This document shows positions 25,983 through 33,945 of a DNA stretch of 64,000 nt, piece by piece. The stretch is from the NCBI RefSeq assembly GCF_900890425.1, contig NZ_CAAHFG010000001.1, positions 3,720,001 to 3,784,000 of the forward strand, read 5' to 3'. A program made the translations under genes and the position numbers. The notes beneath the pieces were generated by a model, which searched no databases, had not been told where the DNA came from, and saw only the letters and a list, made by a program, of their open reading frames with translations. This stretch comes from Pontiella desulfatans (GTDB lineage: Bacteria; Verrucomicrobiota; Kiritimatiellia; Kiritimatiellales; Pontiellaceae). Position 1 is the stretch's first letter. Each line of letters begins with the position of its first letter.

Positions 25983-26405
25983 ATGTATCTCCTTATTGGT
26001 TAATTAAAGCGGTGTGGAGATAGCCTGATCACAGGAGGAAATCAGTGGTGATGTGTGCGGAAAACTACGTGCCTACATGCTAACTTTTAGCATAAACCCA
26101 TTTTCAGATTCTGAGTTCGGGTTCTGATTTTCGGATTCCGGAGGAAGGCCTAAAAGAGAGCTAAACGCCAATTTCCTAAGAAACTCGCGTTTAGCCCCGT
26201 TTCCATTGGTTCAAATGAAGGCCGGATGTGGATTTATTGGAACAATTAGAGCCCGTTTAGATAATAAACGGCTCCAAATCGACCAAAAACGCTGTCACCC
26301 GTTACAAAAAAAGTCCACTCACGCCCGAAAAAAACAGCGATTCGTGGACTTGGATTTTTTAAAATCCAGAATTATTGTTTCTCAAGGATCAACTTTAGCA
26401 TATTG
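25983..26405. other. gene-free spacer with two hairpins
   Basis: I see no convincing coding frame here. The hairpins are GAGCCCGTTTA / TAAACGGCTC at 26249-26274 and an AAGTCCAC / GTGGACTT stem with a long loop near 26310-26345 followed by a T-run. The part next to 25982 should hold the promoter of the radC-like gene, but no clear boxes are seen. Confidence 0.4.
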
Positions 26406-27248
26406 CTACGCCGCTTTTTGGACCCGGCGACCTCCCGAAGAACTGCCCCATTCTTTACATGCCGAAGCATAAGGGCAATCTCCGCAATAGAACCCGGTCT
26501 CCGCAGGATACCAGAGTTCGTGTTTCACGATCTGTTGCGCTTTCGAGATGAGCGTTGCCATCCTCAGTTCCTGTTTAGCGGAGCGGCGGGTGGAACGATA
26601 TTCATGTGATGGCTCTTTTGCTTTGGTAACCACTTTGAACGCAACTTCCGGCCTTATTCCTCCATACATCTGATGCCATGCGTAACTATACACCGTTGCC
26701 TGAAAGCTCTTGTGCTCATGACCGGCACTCCATTTTCGTGCAGCTGTTTTGAAGTCAACAATCACAGGCTTGCCATCACGCTCAACAACCAGGTCGAATT
26801 CACCAACTAGAGGATCTTCAACTACCGAGCCATCGGGCGCGTGCACGGGCACACAGAAGGCTTGAGACGTCGATAACACCTTTTCCTTGGGATCGGCATT
26901 ATCGATAAAGCACTTCACCACCTTCCGGCCGGTATCCGCCAGTGACTCGAAACTAGTCTTCGCACCGAACTTGATATTTTGTTCGTTGTTAGCTTTTTTC
27001 CAGAGTTCTGAGAACATTTCGATATGAGAATCGACATCAGGCTGTTCACCGCGCTGGATCCACTGATAGTAGTGCTCCAACACCTTGTGCACACAGGTAC
27101 CGAACACTAACGAGTTAGATACGAATGGCTTTGGTAGCTTAGCAACCCGCTCATAATAGAATTGCAAGCTACATAAATTCAGAATTTGATTTATCTGACT
27201 GTTCGAAAGGTGCGGACGCTGCCGCAGTTGGCTTAATGACTGTGTCAT
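26406..27248 (-). CDS. PD-(D/E)XK nuclease of the RecB/AddB/Cas4 type
   Basis: The protein has 280 residues. An early Cys (LNLCSLQFYYERV), the GTCVHKVLEHYY helix, the catalytic pair GEFDLV...VIVDFKTA (Asp and D-x-K) and a closing cluster FYCGDCPYASACKEW fit the nucleases that carry a four-Cys iron-sulfur cluster. They cut or resect DNA ends, often with a helicase. Here it probably serves replication or recombination of the element. GGAGAAAATGAACC precedes the ATG. A terminator from the upstream gene lies at 27281-27307. Confidence 0.85.
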   Translation of the reverse strand: MTQSLSQLRQRPHLSNSQINQILNLCSLQFYYERVAKLPKPFVSNSLVFGTCVHKVLEHYYQWIQRGEQPDVDSHIEMFSELWKKANNEQNIKFGAKTSFESLADTGRKVVKCFIDNADPKEKVLSTSQAFCVPVHAPDGSVVEDPLVGEFDLVVERDGKPVIVDFKTAARKWSAGHEHKSFQATVYSYAWHQMYGGIRPEVAFKVVTKAKEPSHEYRSTRRSAKQELRMATLISKAQQIVKHELWYPAETGFYCGDCPYASACKEWGSSSGGRRVQKAA

Positions 27249-27280
27249 GGTTCATTTTCTCCTTGGGTTACACATAAAAA

Positions 27281-27307
27281 CCCCGCCATCCACAGTGGAC
27301 GACGGGG
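27281..27307 (-). terminator. intrinsic terminator
   Basis: Minus strand: CCCCGTCGTCCAC / GTGGATGGCGGGG followed by TTTTTA. It lies between the 27336-27773 gene and the nuclease gene. Confidence 0.65.
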
Positions 27308-27335
27308 CTTGATTCGGGGTTGGTAGTGACCTGGG

Positions 27336-27773
27336 CTAAGCGGCGGCCTTCAACACATCAACGAAGGCGCTTGCATCGCGCTTACTGAGGTCATACACGT
27401 TACCGGCCTCGTAGAGTTCGGCAACCTTGCGGTTTAATTCAGGAAGGCCGAGGTTCTGTTCCTGTCCTAAGCGAAGGATGAATTGAACCTGGCGATTAGT
27501 ACAGCGTTGATCGGTACCGCGGCCGTTATCATGGTCACGACGATCATGCGGGCGTTCCTCCCGGCGACGTGGTCGCTGGGCACCCCGGCCAATGGTTAGT
27601 TCTGACTCGACGCTATCACGAACCAATTCAAATGTTTCGGCAATAGCCCGCTGGATCTCAGATGCCGTAGCATCAGATCCGATCTCTTTTTCGATGCTGC
27701 AGAATACAGATTCAGAACTGAACCGTGCCTCTGTCGGGAGCTTCTTAGAATAGCTTCCTGTAATCTTAGTCAT
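27336..27773 (-). CDS. uncharacterised element protein with C-terminal helical domain
   Basis: The protein has 145 residues from MTKITGSYSKKLPTEARFSS; GGAGATCACC sits before this ATG, so the longer frame is not used. The N-terminal part is a mixed domain, the middle is an Arg/Asp-rich linker (RPRRREERPHDRRDHDN), and the end (TNRQVQFILRLGQEQNLGLP to LSKRDASAFVDVLK) is a helical domain often seen at the C-terminus of phage and plasmid single-strand annealing or nuclease-associated proteins. A role in DNA processing is inferred only from that tail and from the adjacent nuclease. Confidence 0.55.
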   Translation of the reverse strand: MTKITGSYSKKLPTEARFSSESVFCSIEKEIGSDATASEIQRAIAETFELVRDSVESELTIGRGAQRPRRREERPHDRRDHDNGRGTDQRCTNRQVQFILRLGQEQNLGLPELNRKVAELYEAGNVYDLSKRDASAFVDVLKAAA

Positions 27774-27804
27774 GGTGATCTCCATATTTAGTGTTAACAC
27801 GAAA

Positions 27805-27833
27805 AAGGCCCGACAGCATCAGCTGAAGGGCCT
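27805..27833 (-). terminator. terminator-like hairpin before the 27773 gene
   Basis: Minus strand: AGGCCC, a 16-base loop, GGGCCT, then TTTTTC. It lies 30 bases upstream of a start codon with no gene before it on that strand, so it may be a leader attenuator rather than an ordinary terminator. Confidence 0.5.
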
Positions 27834-28032
27834 GTCAGAGGGGTTACGGAACCAATCCTTCTCCTCTCTACTATATTATTACATCTTTTATGATCATTTT
27901 AACCATTTTTCATGATTTTCAGGGTTTTCAGGGTTATATCACGGTCTATACGGCGAAATACCGGCCATTTATGAGCCCCACCCATGATGACGGAGGAAAT
28001 ACAAATCCTTCCAGCGCTTCAAAATTTTGGTA

Positions 28033-28260
28033 CAGTGTTCCAAAATAAAATGGATTTCACTTTTGCCGATAACTCGCATATACCATTATACAATGTGGTT
28101 ACTTTTTTCTTTTTTTACCCTCCTGGAGGTTTTGCGCTTCCGGCTCGCGCCGACCAGAGGGTAAAAAAAGAAAAAGGAATCCGCTTATCTTTAGATAAGG
28201 TATATGCGAGTTATCGTCATTTTTGATTGGGGGGAGTTTTTTGCACAGCGTTCCAAAATA
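28033..28260. other. long nested inverted repeat with flanking direct repeats; candidate replication origin or structured RNA
   Basis: Outer arms GATAACTCGCATATACC (28068-28084) and GGTATATGCGAGTTATC (28199-28215) are perfect. Inner arms TTTTTCTTTTTTTACCCTC (28104-28122) and GAGGGTAAAAAAAGAAAAA (28157-28175) are also perfect. A smaller palindrome, CTTATCTTTAGATAAG, lies at 28184-28199. Direct repeats CAGTGTTCCAAAATA (28033-28047) and CAGCGTTCCAAAATA (28246-28260) flank the whole. The Rep-like gene begins in the right repeat. No protein-like frame was found from 27.84 to 28.22 kb. Confidence 0.7.
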
Positions 28261-29314
28261 TATTGTTAAAGCCTGGGGACCGAGTAACCCGCTGAAGATT
28301 ACCGGCGTAATCTATGATAACCGAAAGGGAAAGGACGGAACCGAGTACCTCCACAACCGGTATATCCATGACGCTGTTTACGGTCATGTGAGCAAGCTGG
28401 ATGCTTTCAAGAGCGAGTTGAAGGACACAAACAGCTGGGTTCACCAGATGGTTGATATAAAAACAAATGACCCCAAATCCAACATCTACAAAGCAGCGCG
28501 TCGGGTGGCCTATATTTCCCGACGATACCGGGCCAATGCCTCCAGCTTATATAATCTTCTCAAAGACAGAAGTCATACCCCCTTGATACCCTACCCTTTC
28601 GAAGACGATGAGGTTGCCATGGAGCTTCCTGCAAGCCGTATTCCTGATGACACACTCATCCAAAGCCTCCGACTTCTTAAACGTATGTTTTTCTGCACAC
28701 CGAACCAGGGCGTGGGCAACAACCTTAGCCAGCAGTATTCCTGTGGGCAGTACCGATTATGCCCGTGGTGCCGCTACGAAAAAATCCACTACATGTTCAC
28801 TGAGATCGTCGCTGAACTGAAGAAAGATATGCAGGTCTGTGTGACGCACTTCTCCACGCCGTGCGACCGACGCACCTTCGATGTAAACAGTGATCCGGCT
28901 ATGTATGAGAAGGCGGTTAAGAGCGCCTGCAAGGGCAGGAACAAGGGCTGGCTGAAAGATTATGTAATAACGCTGCCGTACAGGGTTCGGACAGCCAACT
29001 ATGATAAAGACAGCGACGATAAATATAACTTGGTATGGCGCACCACTGTTATCGCCCTTGCTGAGGGAGGGGAAAAGCTGCAGTCACCAGAGGAAGCATT
29101 CCCCAAAACCTCCGACTTCCCCACAACCTTCATGTCGGAAGGCCCATGGCTAAAATTTCCTCCGACCAAGGCGGGGCTGTGTGATGCCTTCAGAACGTTT
29201 GCGGAGTTCCCGTTCTGGATGCTGTCGCTCTACCACGACCCCCACTTTGTGGCGGATGCCCTGACCACCCTGGCGGCAGGAAGCCGCGATAGAGCGGTCG
29301 GGCACGGTTTTTAA
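28241..29314 (+). CDS. zinc-ribbon protein, candidate replication initiator
   Basis: The protein has 357 residues from a TTG start at 28241, chosen because GGGGGGAG lies 4-5 bases upstream. It is the only plus-strand gene between the HipBST side of the island and AbiEi. The block YSCGQYRLCPWCRYEKI (about residues 168-184) is the C-x5-C-x2-C arrangement seen near the N-terminus of some rolling-circle and phage Rep proteins, but no clear HUH motif follows. The flanking inverted-repeat array overlaps its start. Replication initiation is an inference; it could equally be a DNA-binding regulator. It converges on the 29311 gene, with stops overlapping. Confidence 0.45.
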   Translation: MHSVPKYIVKAWGPSNPLKITGVIYDNRKGKDGTEYLHNRYIHDAVYGHVSKLDAFKSELKDTNSWVHQMVDIKTNDPKSNIYKAARRVAYISRRYRANASSLYNLLKDRSHTPLIPYPFEDDEVAMELPASRIPDDTLIQSLRLLKRMFFCTPNQGVGNNLSQQYSCGQYRLCPWCRYEKIHYMFTEIVAELKKDMQVCVTHFSTPCDRRTFDVNSDPAMYEKAVKSACKGRNKGWLKDYVITLPYRVRTANYDKDSDDKYNLVWRTTVIALAEGGEKLQSPEEAFPKTSDFPTTFMSEGPWLKFPPTKAGLCDAFRTFAEFPFWMLSLYHDPHFVADALTTLAAGSRDRAVGHGF

Positions 29315-30273
29315 ACTAGGACTTCGGCTTCGGGAATGGACATACTCATCCTGGCATCAAACGATCTGAGATCGCTTATGAGCCCCGTAGTTCGCCTATA
29401 CCGGTCGAGTAAGGACCAGGCCAGCTCACCCCATAGGCAACGCGGAATATACAATCCCTGCACACTCAGCGCCGATGCGTTGAGTGCCAACCTCGCGGTG
29501 TCTGCCGATCTGAGTTCCCCCTCCAACAGTTCGATCAGGATCCGGTCAACTGACCGGTGCCGAACCGGCTCCCGGCCCCTGGGCGACTCGTAACCTTCAA
29601 ACAAGTTCCGGCACGACTCCGGCCACGGCACGCTTTGATAAAGCCGCCCCCATTCTTTGAGAAAGGCCGGCGGATAAATCCCATTCAGGGCAAAGTCTTC
29701 GACAACAGACTGCCAATGCCTGGGTTTGTAACGCGTATCATCGTATTGCGGCGCAGAGACCATACACCGGTTATCGGCACGTATGGCCGCGGCATCACCG
29801 ACACGGGTGCGATGAACAACAAACAGCTCTTTTAACCGGATGGCGAGATCGGCCTTGAAGTGAGTAATTAATTTCATGCACGGATCGCCTTCCAAGAGGC
29901 AGTCCAACATCTTTGTCTCGGCTTTCAGCTCTTCGGCATCAGGCTCGATGCCCGTCAGCTTATTATACAGATCCAGCATCTCATGCTCACTGACAAGCGA
30001 TACGACTTCACCTGCTTTAGCTATCGGATCGGATGAAAGTAAATCGAGTATATCCCTGCGACCATAAGCCCTGAAAAACAGACACAACCTAATCAATGTT
30101 GACTTAATATCTGCCGACGAACCACGACAGAATAACGCGACAAGAACAAGACCCTGCCGAGGTGTCATTGAACTCACCAGTTGGCCGGCGGCACGCAACA
30201 GCTGCTCCTGATCCCCGGCTTTGCTGACAACCGGGAGGCAGTTTGCTCCCGAGAAAAAAAGTACACCACTCAT
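29311..30273 (-). CDS. uncharacterised element protein
   Basis: The protein has 320 residues from MSGVLFFSGANCLPVVSKAG. The ATG overlaps the stop of the RecA-like ATPase gene (ATGA-type junction), so the two proteins are made together. It is mostly helical, with segments GQLVSSMTPRQGLVLVALF and RILIELLEGELRSADTARL. I see no motif that gives a function. The tight coupling suggests a partner or loader of the ATPase. Confidence 0.6.
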   Translation of the reverse strand: MSGVLFFSGANCLPVVSKAGDQEQLLRAAGQLVSSMTPRQGLVLVALFCRGSSADIKSTLIRLCLFFRAYGRRDILDLLSSDPIAKAGEVVSLVSEHEMLDLYNKLTGIEPDAEELKAETKMLDCLLEGDPCMKLITHFKADLAIRLKELFVVHRTRVGDAAAIRADNRCMVSAPQYDDTRYKPRHWQSVVEDFALNGIYPPAFLKEWGRLYQSVPWPESCRNLFEGYESPRGREPVRHRSVDRILIELLEGELRSADTARLALNASALSVQGLYIPRCLWGELAWSLLDRYRRTTGLISDLRSFDARMSMSIPEAEVLV

Positions 30274-31208
30274 CACACCACCTCCACGTCCGGAAGTTCA
30301 GGCTGAACAGCAGGCTCCTGTCCGAGCGCAAATCCAGCCTGAAGATACCCCGCGACATCGGGGGCGCTCCGCAACCCCAACGACTCAGCCTCTGCGCTCA
30401 GCACAAATTTCCCAAGGTCCATATCTACGTCAAAAAACTCTCCCGGCCTTCCCAAACTCCGGAACCTGCCGTTGGCCCCATCAAGCCACGCCAACTCTCG
30501 ATGATTGGATTTTGGATTCGCGATCCAGCAGACTTTTTCATCCCCGCCCCCGTCCCCGCCGATCATCAGGCATTCATCCACTAATTTGGTGACAAAATCA
30601 CGGGACTGCATAACGTCACCGGCTGTCGGGCATACAGTAGCGTCTCCGGTAGCCATAGCCGACCGCGCCTGGTGCAGCAGGAGGATTGGAATCCCGTATA
30701 ACGCCGCGACAGTCTGGAGTTTGTTGCAGATAGCTTTTATGGATTTATGACTCACATCCCGCCCGTTAAGCAGTTGTTGAAGCTGGTCGATAACAACAAG
30801 ATCCAGATCATCCTGATTCTGTGCGATATAGGCTTCTACATTTTCTGTAGTCCAGCCACGGACGACTTGCTTCTGCAGGAGTTGTATTCGGGAGCACAAC
30901 ACCTTCCACTCCGCAGAACGCAACTGATTCACCAGCGGATCAACAACACTGTCACCGGCCCCATACACCAACCTCTTAAACCGTTTCTTATATAGATTTT
31001 GAAACTCAAGACCGATATAACCTACCGTCTTTCCCAATGATGCCTCCGCCTCAGCTATCTGGGTTGCCAGCAGCGTCTTCCCTCCACCGCTTGGGCCGAC
31101 CAGACCGATCAGCTTTCCATCTGGAAGCCCTCCGCCAAACAGGCGCTGAATAAAACTCATACCCGGCAGATAGGTCGCCCCTGCACCCGCGTTTGATTTC
31201 ATAATCAT
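30273..31208 (-). CDS. RecA-fold ATPase, probable replicative helicase-type (RepA/DnaB-like)
   Basis: The protein has 311 residues. Walker A is GPSGGGKT (about residues 39-46) and the Walker B-like strand is LVVIDQLQQLL; ILLLHQARSA matches motif H3/H4 of RecA-fold helicases. C-terminal motif GRFRSLGRPGEFF with a tail. The domain type is that of hexameric RepA-like or KaiC/DnaB-like ATPases on mobile elements. A paralogue without Walker A lies 0.6 kb upstream (31867-32814). GAGGTAGTATT precedes the ATG, and a strong hairpin (31229-31253) lies in the leader. Helicase action is inferred. Confidence 0.7.
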   Translation of the reverse strand: MIMKSNAGAGATYLPGMSFIQRLFGGGLPDGKLIGLVGPSGGGKTLLATQIAEAEASLGKTVGYIGLEFQNLYKKRFKRLVYGAGDSVVDPLVNQLRSAEWKVLCSRIQLLQKQVVRGWTTENVEAYIAQNQDDLDLVVIDQLQQLLNGRDVSHKSIKAICNKLQTVAALYGIPILLLHQARSAMATGDATVCPTAGDVMQSRDFVTKLVDECLMIGGDGGGDEKVCWIANPKSNHRELAWLDGANGRFRSLGRPGEFFDVDMDLGKFVLSAEAESLGLRSAPDVAGYLQAGFALGQEPAVQPELPDVEVV

Positions 31209-31228
31209 AATACTACCTCATAAAATAT

Positions 31229-31253
31229 GGGCATCCCCCGTATAGGGATGCCC
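31229..31253 (-). terminator. hairpin before the RecA-like gene
   Basis: Minus strand: GGGCATCCC-TATACG-GGGGATGCCC then ATATTTTAT. It lies between the 31269 stop and ATG 31208 and could terminate or attenuate transcription. Confidence 0.5.
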
Positions 31254-31268
31254 GTTGATTATTTCAGT

Positions 31269-31913
31269 CTATGCCAGGGCCTGCACGTTAGCGCTGCATG
31301 TTTCATCCAGCAGCTCAGAATAGGTTTCCCGCAACCATGCATGGGCCGTATAAATTGAACTAATAATATCATCGTTACCTGTAAAATCCGTGATAGGGCC
31401 CGTTAGCAGCCCATTAGCACTGGCGGCTAAATACATTTCGAAAGCCTCGGCAACCTCATCCTCGAAACGCTGACGCGGCCATTGTTCGGGGGCGGCATTT
31501 TCTCTGGCCAACTGCTGGAGGTCCTCAAACCACACCAGCTGTTCATTACGGGCATGATCGTCTGGATCCCAAATAAATTCATCCATCAGTGCCGTGTGAT
31601 TACCATGGCAGCATAAAAGAGATATTTGGTACTGGTTCAGACCTTTTATCAGCCCGGTTTTTATACAGTCGTGCATGTTCAATTTTTGACGGCAAGCGCA
31701 GGCAATCAGTGCGGCAAACGGGAGCTTGAACCACCACCGTGCGATTGCCATGCGCTCATCCCGAGGAACGCTATGTACTGGAACATCTTCTGATATGACT
31801 CGTAGGCCAGTGACTGCATGGTACTGTTCATTACGTATGCTATCTTCATCCAGCTGCATAACGGCGTTACCAAGGACTGATTCTTTCGCGCTTAGCGAAG
31901 AGTTTATTTTCAT
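31269..31913 (-). CDS. uncharacterised element protein
   Basis: The protein has 214 residues from MKINSSLSAKESVLGNAVMQ. GGAGATTAAAA precedes this ATG even though it overlaps the upstream gene by 47 bases. The content is acidic and helical, with two Cys-rich spots (CACRQK and CCHGNH) that might bind metal. No family recognised. It sits between the two RecA-like paralogues and is co-transcribed with them. Confidence 0.55.
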   Translation of the reverse strand: MKINSSLSAKESVLGNAVMQLDEDSIRNEQYHAVTGLRVISEDVPVHSVPRDERMAIARWWFKLPFAALIACACRQKLNMHDCIKTGLIKGLNQYQISLLCCHGNHTALMDEFIWDPDDHARNEQLVWFEDLQQLARENAAPEQWPRQRFEDEVAEAFEMYLAASANGLLTGPITDFTGNDDIISSIYTAHAWLRETYSELLDETCSANVQALA

Positions 31914-32814
31914 TTTTAATCTCCAATGTTTTAAGTTCAGGAAGAACGAATGGTTTCATACAATTTAGGGATTCAATATGTGAGGCGACATCGGCGCAGG
32001 AAGTGAAACCTGCCTCGATAGCTGTAAGGGTCATTACAAACTTCCTTCCGTCTGCCTGATAGAAAAGCCCTGGAGCTCCAAGATTGCGGAAACGTCCCAG
32101 TTCAGGATCGATATAAATCAGACTATGCCGATCCGCCTGGGGATCCGAGAAGTAGCGCGGACCCTTATCCCGCTTATCCCCGTTTCCGATGAACAGGGCA
32201 TGATCTACCGTATGGGTAACGTGTTTCATACCCTTCGCGTGATTTATTTCCGGCCGAAACGTAGGAGGCTTCTCCAATAGGGATTCCCGGGTATGGTTCA
32301 GCAGAATGATGGCAACGTCAGAAGCCCGAGCTGCTAGGCCGAGTTTCTTTCGAACCCAGCTAAGAGACTCCTTACGTACATGGATATCCCCGACCATTCT
32401 CGGCAGGGCATTGATAATAATTACATCAGCACCCTTACTATTCTCACGGATATGTGACGCCGTATCTGTTAGACCATAAAAGGGAAGATACTCAACCACA
32501 TGCAGTTCACCTAAAGGCTGGCAACCGAAGCTTAGGGGATGTTTCGTCCCCTGCTCTGAAAGCAACGCCTTGGCACTTTCCTCCGCCCGGAAAATATCCT
32601 GACGAACTTTTGGTGCGTCATAGTTGAGAAACTCAACCTTCAACCCAAGTGATGAAAGATCCACGGCTAACTGCGCCCCAATCACCCGAACGGAAACAGG
32701 GACATACTCCGACGCGACGATCATTAATATTTCGCCACGTTTAAGCAGATCTATGATCCACTTAATAAGGCTCTCCACCGGCGGGTTGAAATAGGGCGGC
32801 AAAGCCGCCCCCAT
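31867..32814 (-). CDS. RecA-fold paralogue without Walker A
   Basis: The protein has 315 residues from ATG 32814. An alternative TTG at 32835 adds seven residues. It shares the layout and several blocks of the ATPase at 30273: an early strand region, ADVIIINAL (Walker B place), VAIILLNHTRES, and the closing GRFRNLGAPGLFYQADGRKFVM with CADVASHIESL, matching GRFRSLGRPGEFF and APDVAGYLQAG of the partner. Where the partner has GPSGGGKT, this protein has VASEYVPV, so ATP binding is lost. It is probably a structural or regulatory subunit of the same ring or complex. Confidence 0.65.
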   Translation of the reverse strand: MGAALPPYFNPPVESLIKWIIDLLKRGEILMIVASEYVPVSVRVIGAQLAVDLSSLGLKVEFLNYDAPKVRQDIFRAEESAKALLSEQGTKHPLSFGCQPLGELHVVEYLPFYGLTDTASHIRENSKGADVIIINALPRMVGDIHVRKESLSWVRKKLGLAARASDVAIILLNHTRESLLEKPPTFRPEINHAKGMKHVTHTVDHALFIGNGDKRDKGPRYFSDPQADRHSLIYIDPELGRFRNLGAPGLFYQADGRKFVMTLTAIEAGFTSCADVASHIESLNCMKPFVLPELKTLEIKNENKLFAKRERISPW

Positions 32815-32846
32815 TAATTGAATTACCTTTTTCAAATCAACCCCGA

Positions 32847-33770
32847 CTATGCAGCCTGCTCGCAGGTGAGTTCCGGATACATCTCGGTGAAACGGGTCCT
32901 AGCTTGCTCCGCGGCTCGCTCAAAATACCGACCTTCCTCAAGTTTCTCTAAGGTGAGATCCTGCGGGTCATTGATAAATGAGGCGATGACAGCGTCATAC
33001 AAAAAATCCAAATGCGAGCCGCCCGTTCGGCACACTTCCTCTTTCGACTGTGCCATTATTTCTTGGCACATAGAGCTAGTGTCCATGCTCATATAATCAA
33101 GTATGATTTGGCTCACAACTTCAAAGGTATAGGTATGAAAATTTCCGATGCTAGAAATATTACTCCAGGCCCGTGCCAAAACACTTGCATGATGCATCTC
33201 ATAATCATCAAACCTAGATCCCCATCGCTTAGACACTGTGAGCCCAAGTAACATTCCGTCGCGAATTACATCTGAAAAATCAAATCCCCGATGACAGGAT
33301 TCCTGATATCTGGACTTAAGCTCCATGAATTCGTCTGTTTCTTGAATTTCACCGATACGACCGAGGATTTTATCAGCCGTAATAAATAGATCCTGAAAAG
33401 AAACCTGATTTTCACGACTCATGAGAAACTCGGCAATGTCCATGGCGAAAGAGATTTCAACTTCATCAACGAAGTGTTCTACATAACACTTATATTCAGA
33501 TTTATTGAATGTGGCCAATTTGAAAGCTCTCTCCAAGGGCCAGCTCTGAGGACAGATTGCATTCCGCCCCGTTATCGCCCCTGAAGTTGCCTTTACCTCT
33601 TCAACTGCATGAATTAAAAGCCCCAGGATGTAAACCCTCAGGTCTTTTTCATTCAGGAGTTCCATACCATCTATCGCGGCATAATATCTTGCGAAATCCT
33701 CGAAACTTCCCAAGCTCTCCAAAGTTACTTCACTATTATTTCCACTTCCTGCTTCTTCGATTTTACTCAT
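32847..33770 (-). CDS. uncharacterised element protein
   Basis: The protein has 307 residues. GGAGAAAAA precedes the ATG. Acidic and helical throughout (for example MELLNEKDLRVYILGLLIHA and FVDEVEISFAMDIAEFLM), with no signal or membrane helix. It is first in the run 32847-29311, which also holds both RecA-like proteins, and is separated from the gene before it by a 175-bp AT-rich spacer. No family recognised. Confidence 0.55.
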   Translation of the reverse strand: MSKIEEAGSGNNSEVTLESLGSFEDFARYYAAIDGMELLNEKDLRVYILGLLIHAVEEVKATSGAITGRNAICPQSWPLERAFKLATFNKSEYKCYVEHFVDEVEISFAMDIAEFLMSRENQVSFQDLFITADKILGRIGEIQETDEFMELKSRYQESCHRGFDFSDVIRDGMLLGLTVSKRWGSRFDDYEMHHASVLARAWSNISSIGNFHTYTFEVVSQIILDYMSMDTSSMCQEIMAQSKEEVCRTGGSHLDFLYDAVIASFINDPQDLTLEKLEEGRYFERAAEQARTRFTEMYPELTCEQAA

Positions 33771-33853
33771 TTTTTCTCCTGTGGTTGTATGTGTTGAAGG
33801 ACTCCATGTCCAACTTTCAGGAAGGAATCTATATATAGAGGAATTAGCGGTCG

Positions 33854-33880
33854 ATTATACCTTAATACACTTCACCACAA
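33854..33880 (-). promoter_or_regulatory. candidate promoter for the 33770-29311 operon
   Basis: The minus strand has TTGTGG (33875-33880), a 15-base spacer and a perfect TATAAT (33854-33859), within an AT-rich spacer about 84 bases before the start codon. The short spacer lowers confidence. Confidence 0.35.
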
Positions 33881-33945
33881 CTCTATTGTATATTTCTACA
33901 AAGAGATGTATGTGAAAGTGTTACAGATATTTACATGATATAATT

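Noticed and set aside
27984-28226. 80-codon plus-strand frame through the nested inverted repeat
   Set aside because: Its sequence is dominated by poly-Phe and poly-Lys from the repeat arms; structure rather than coding explains it.
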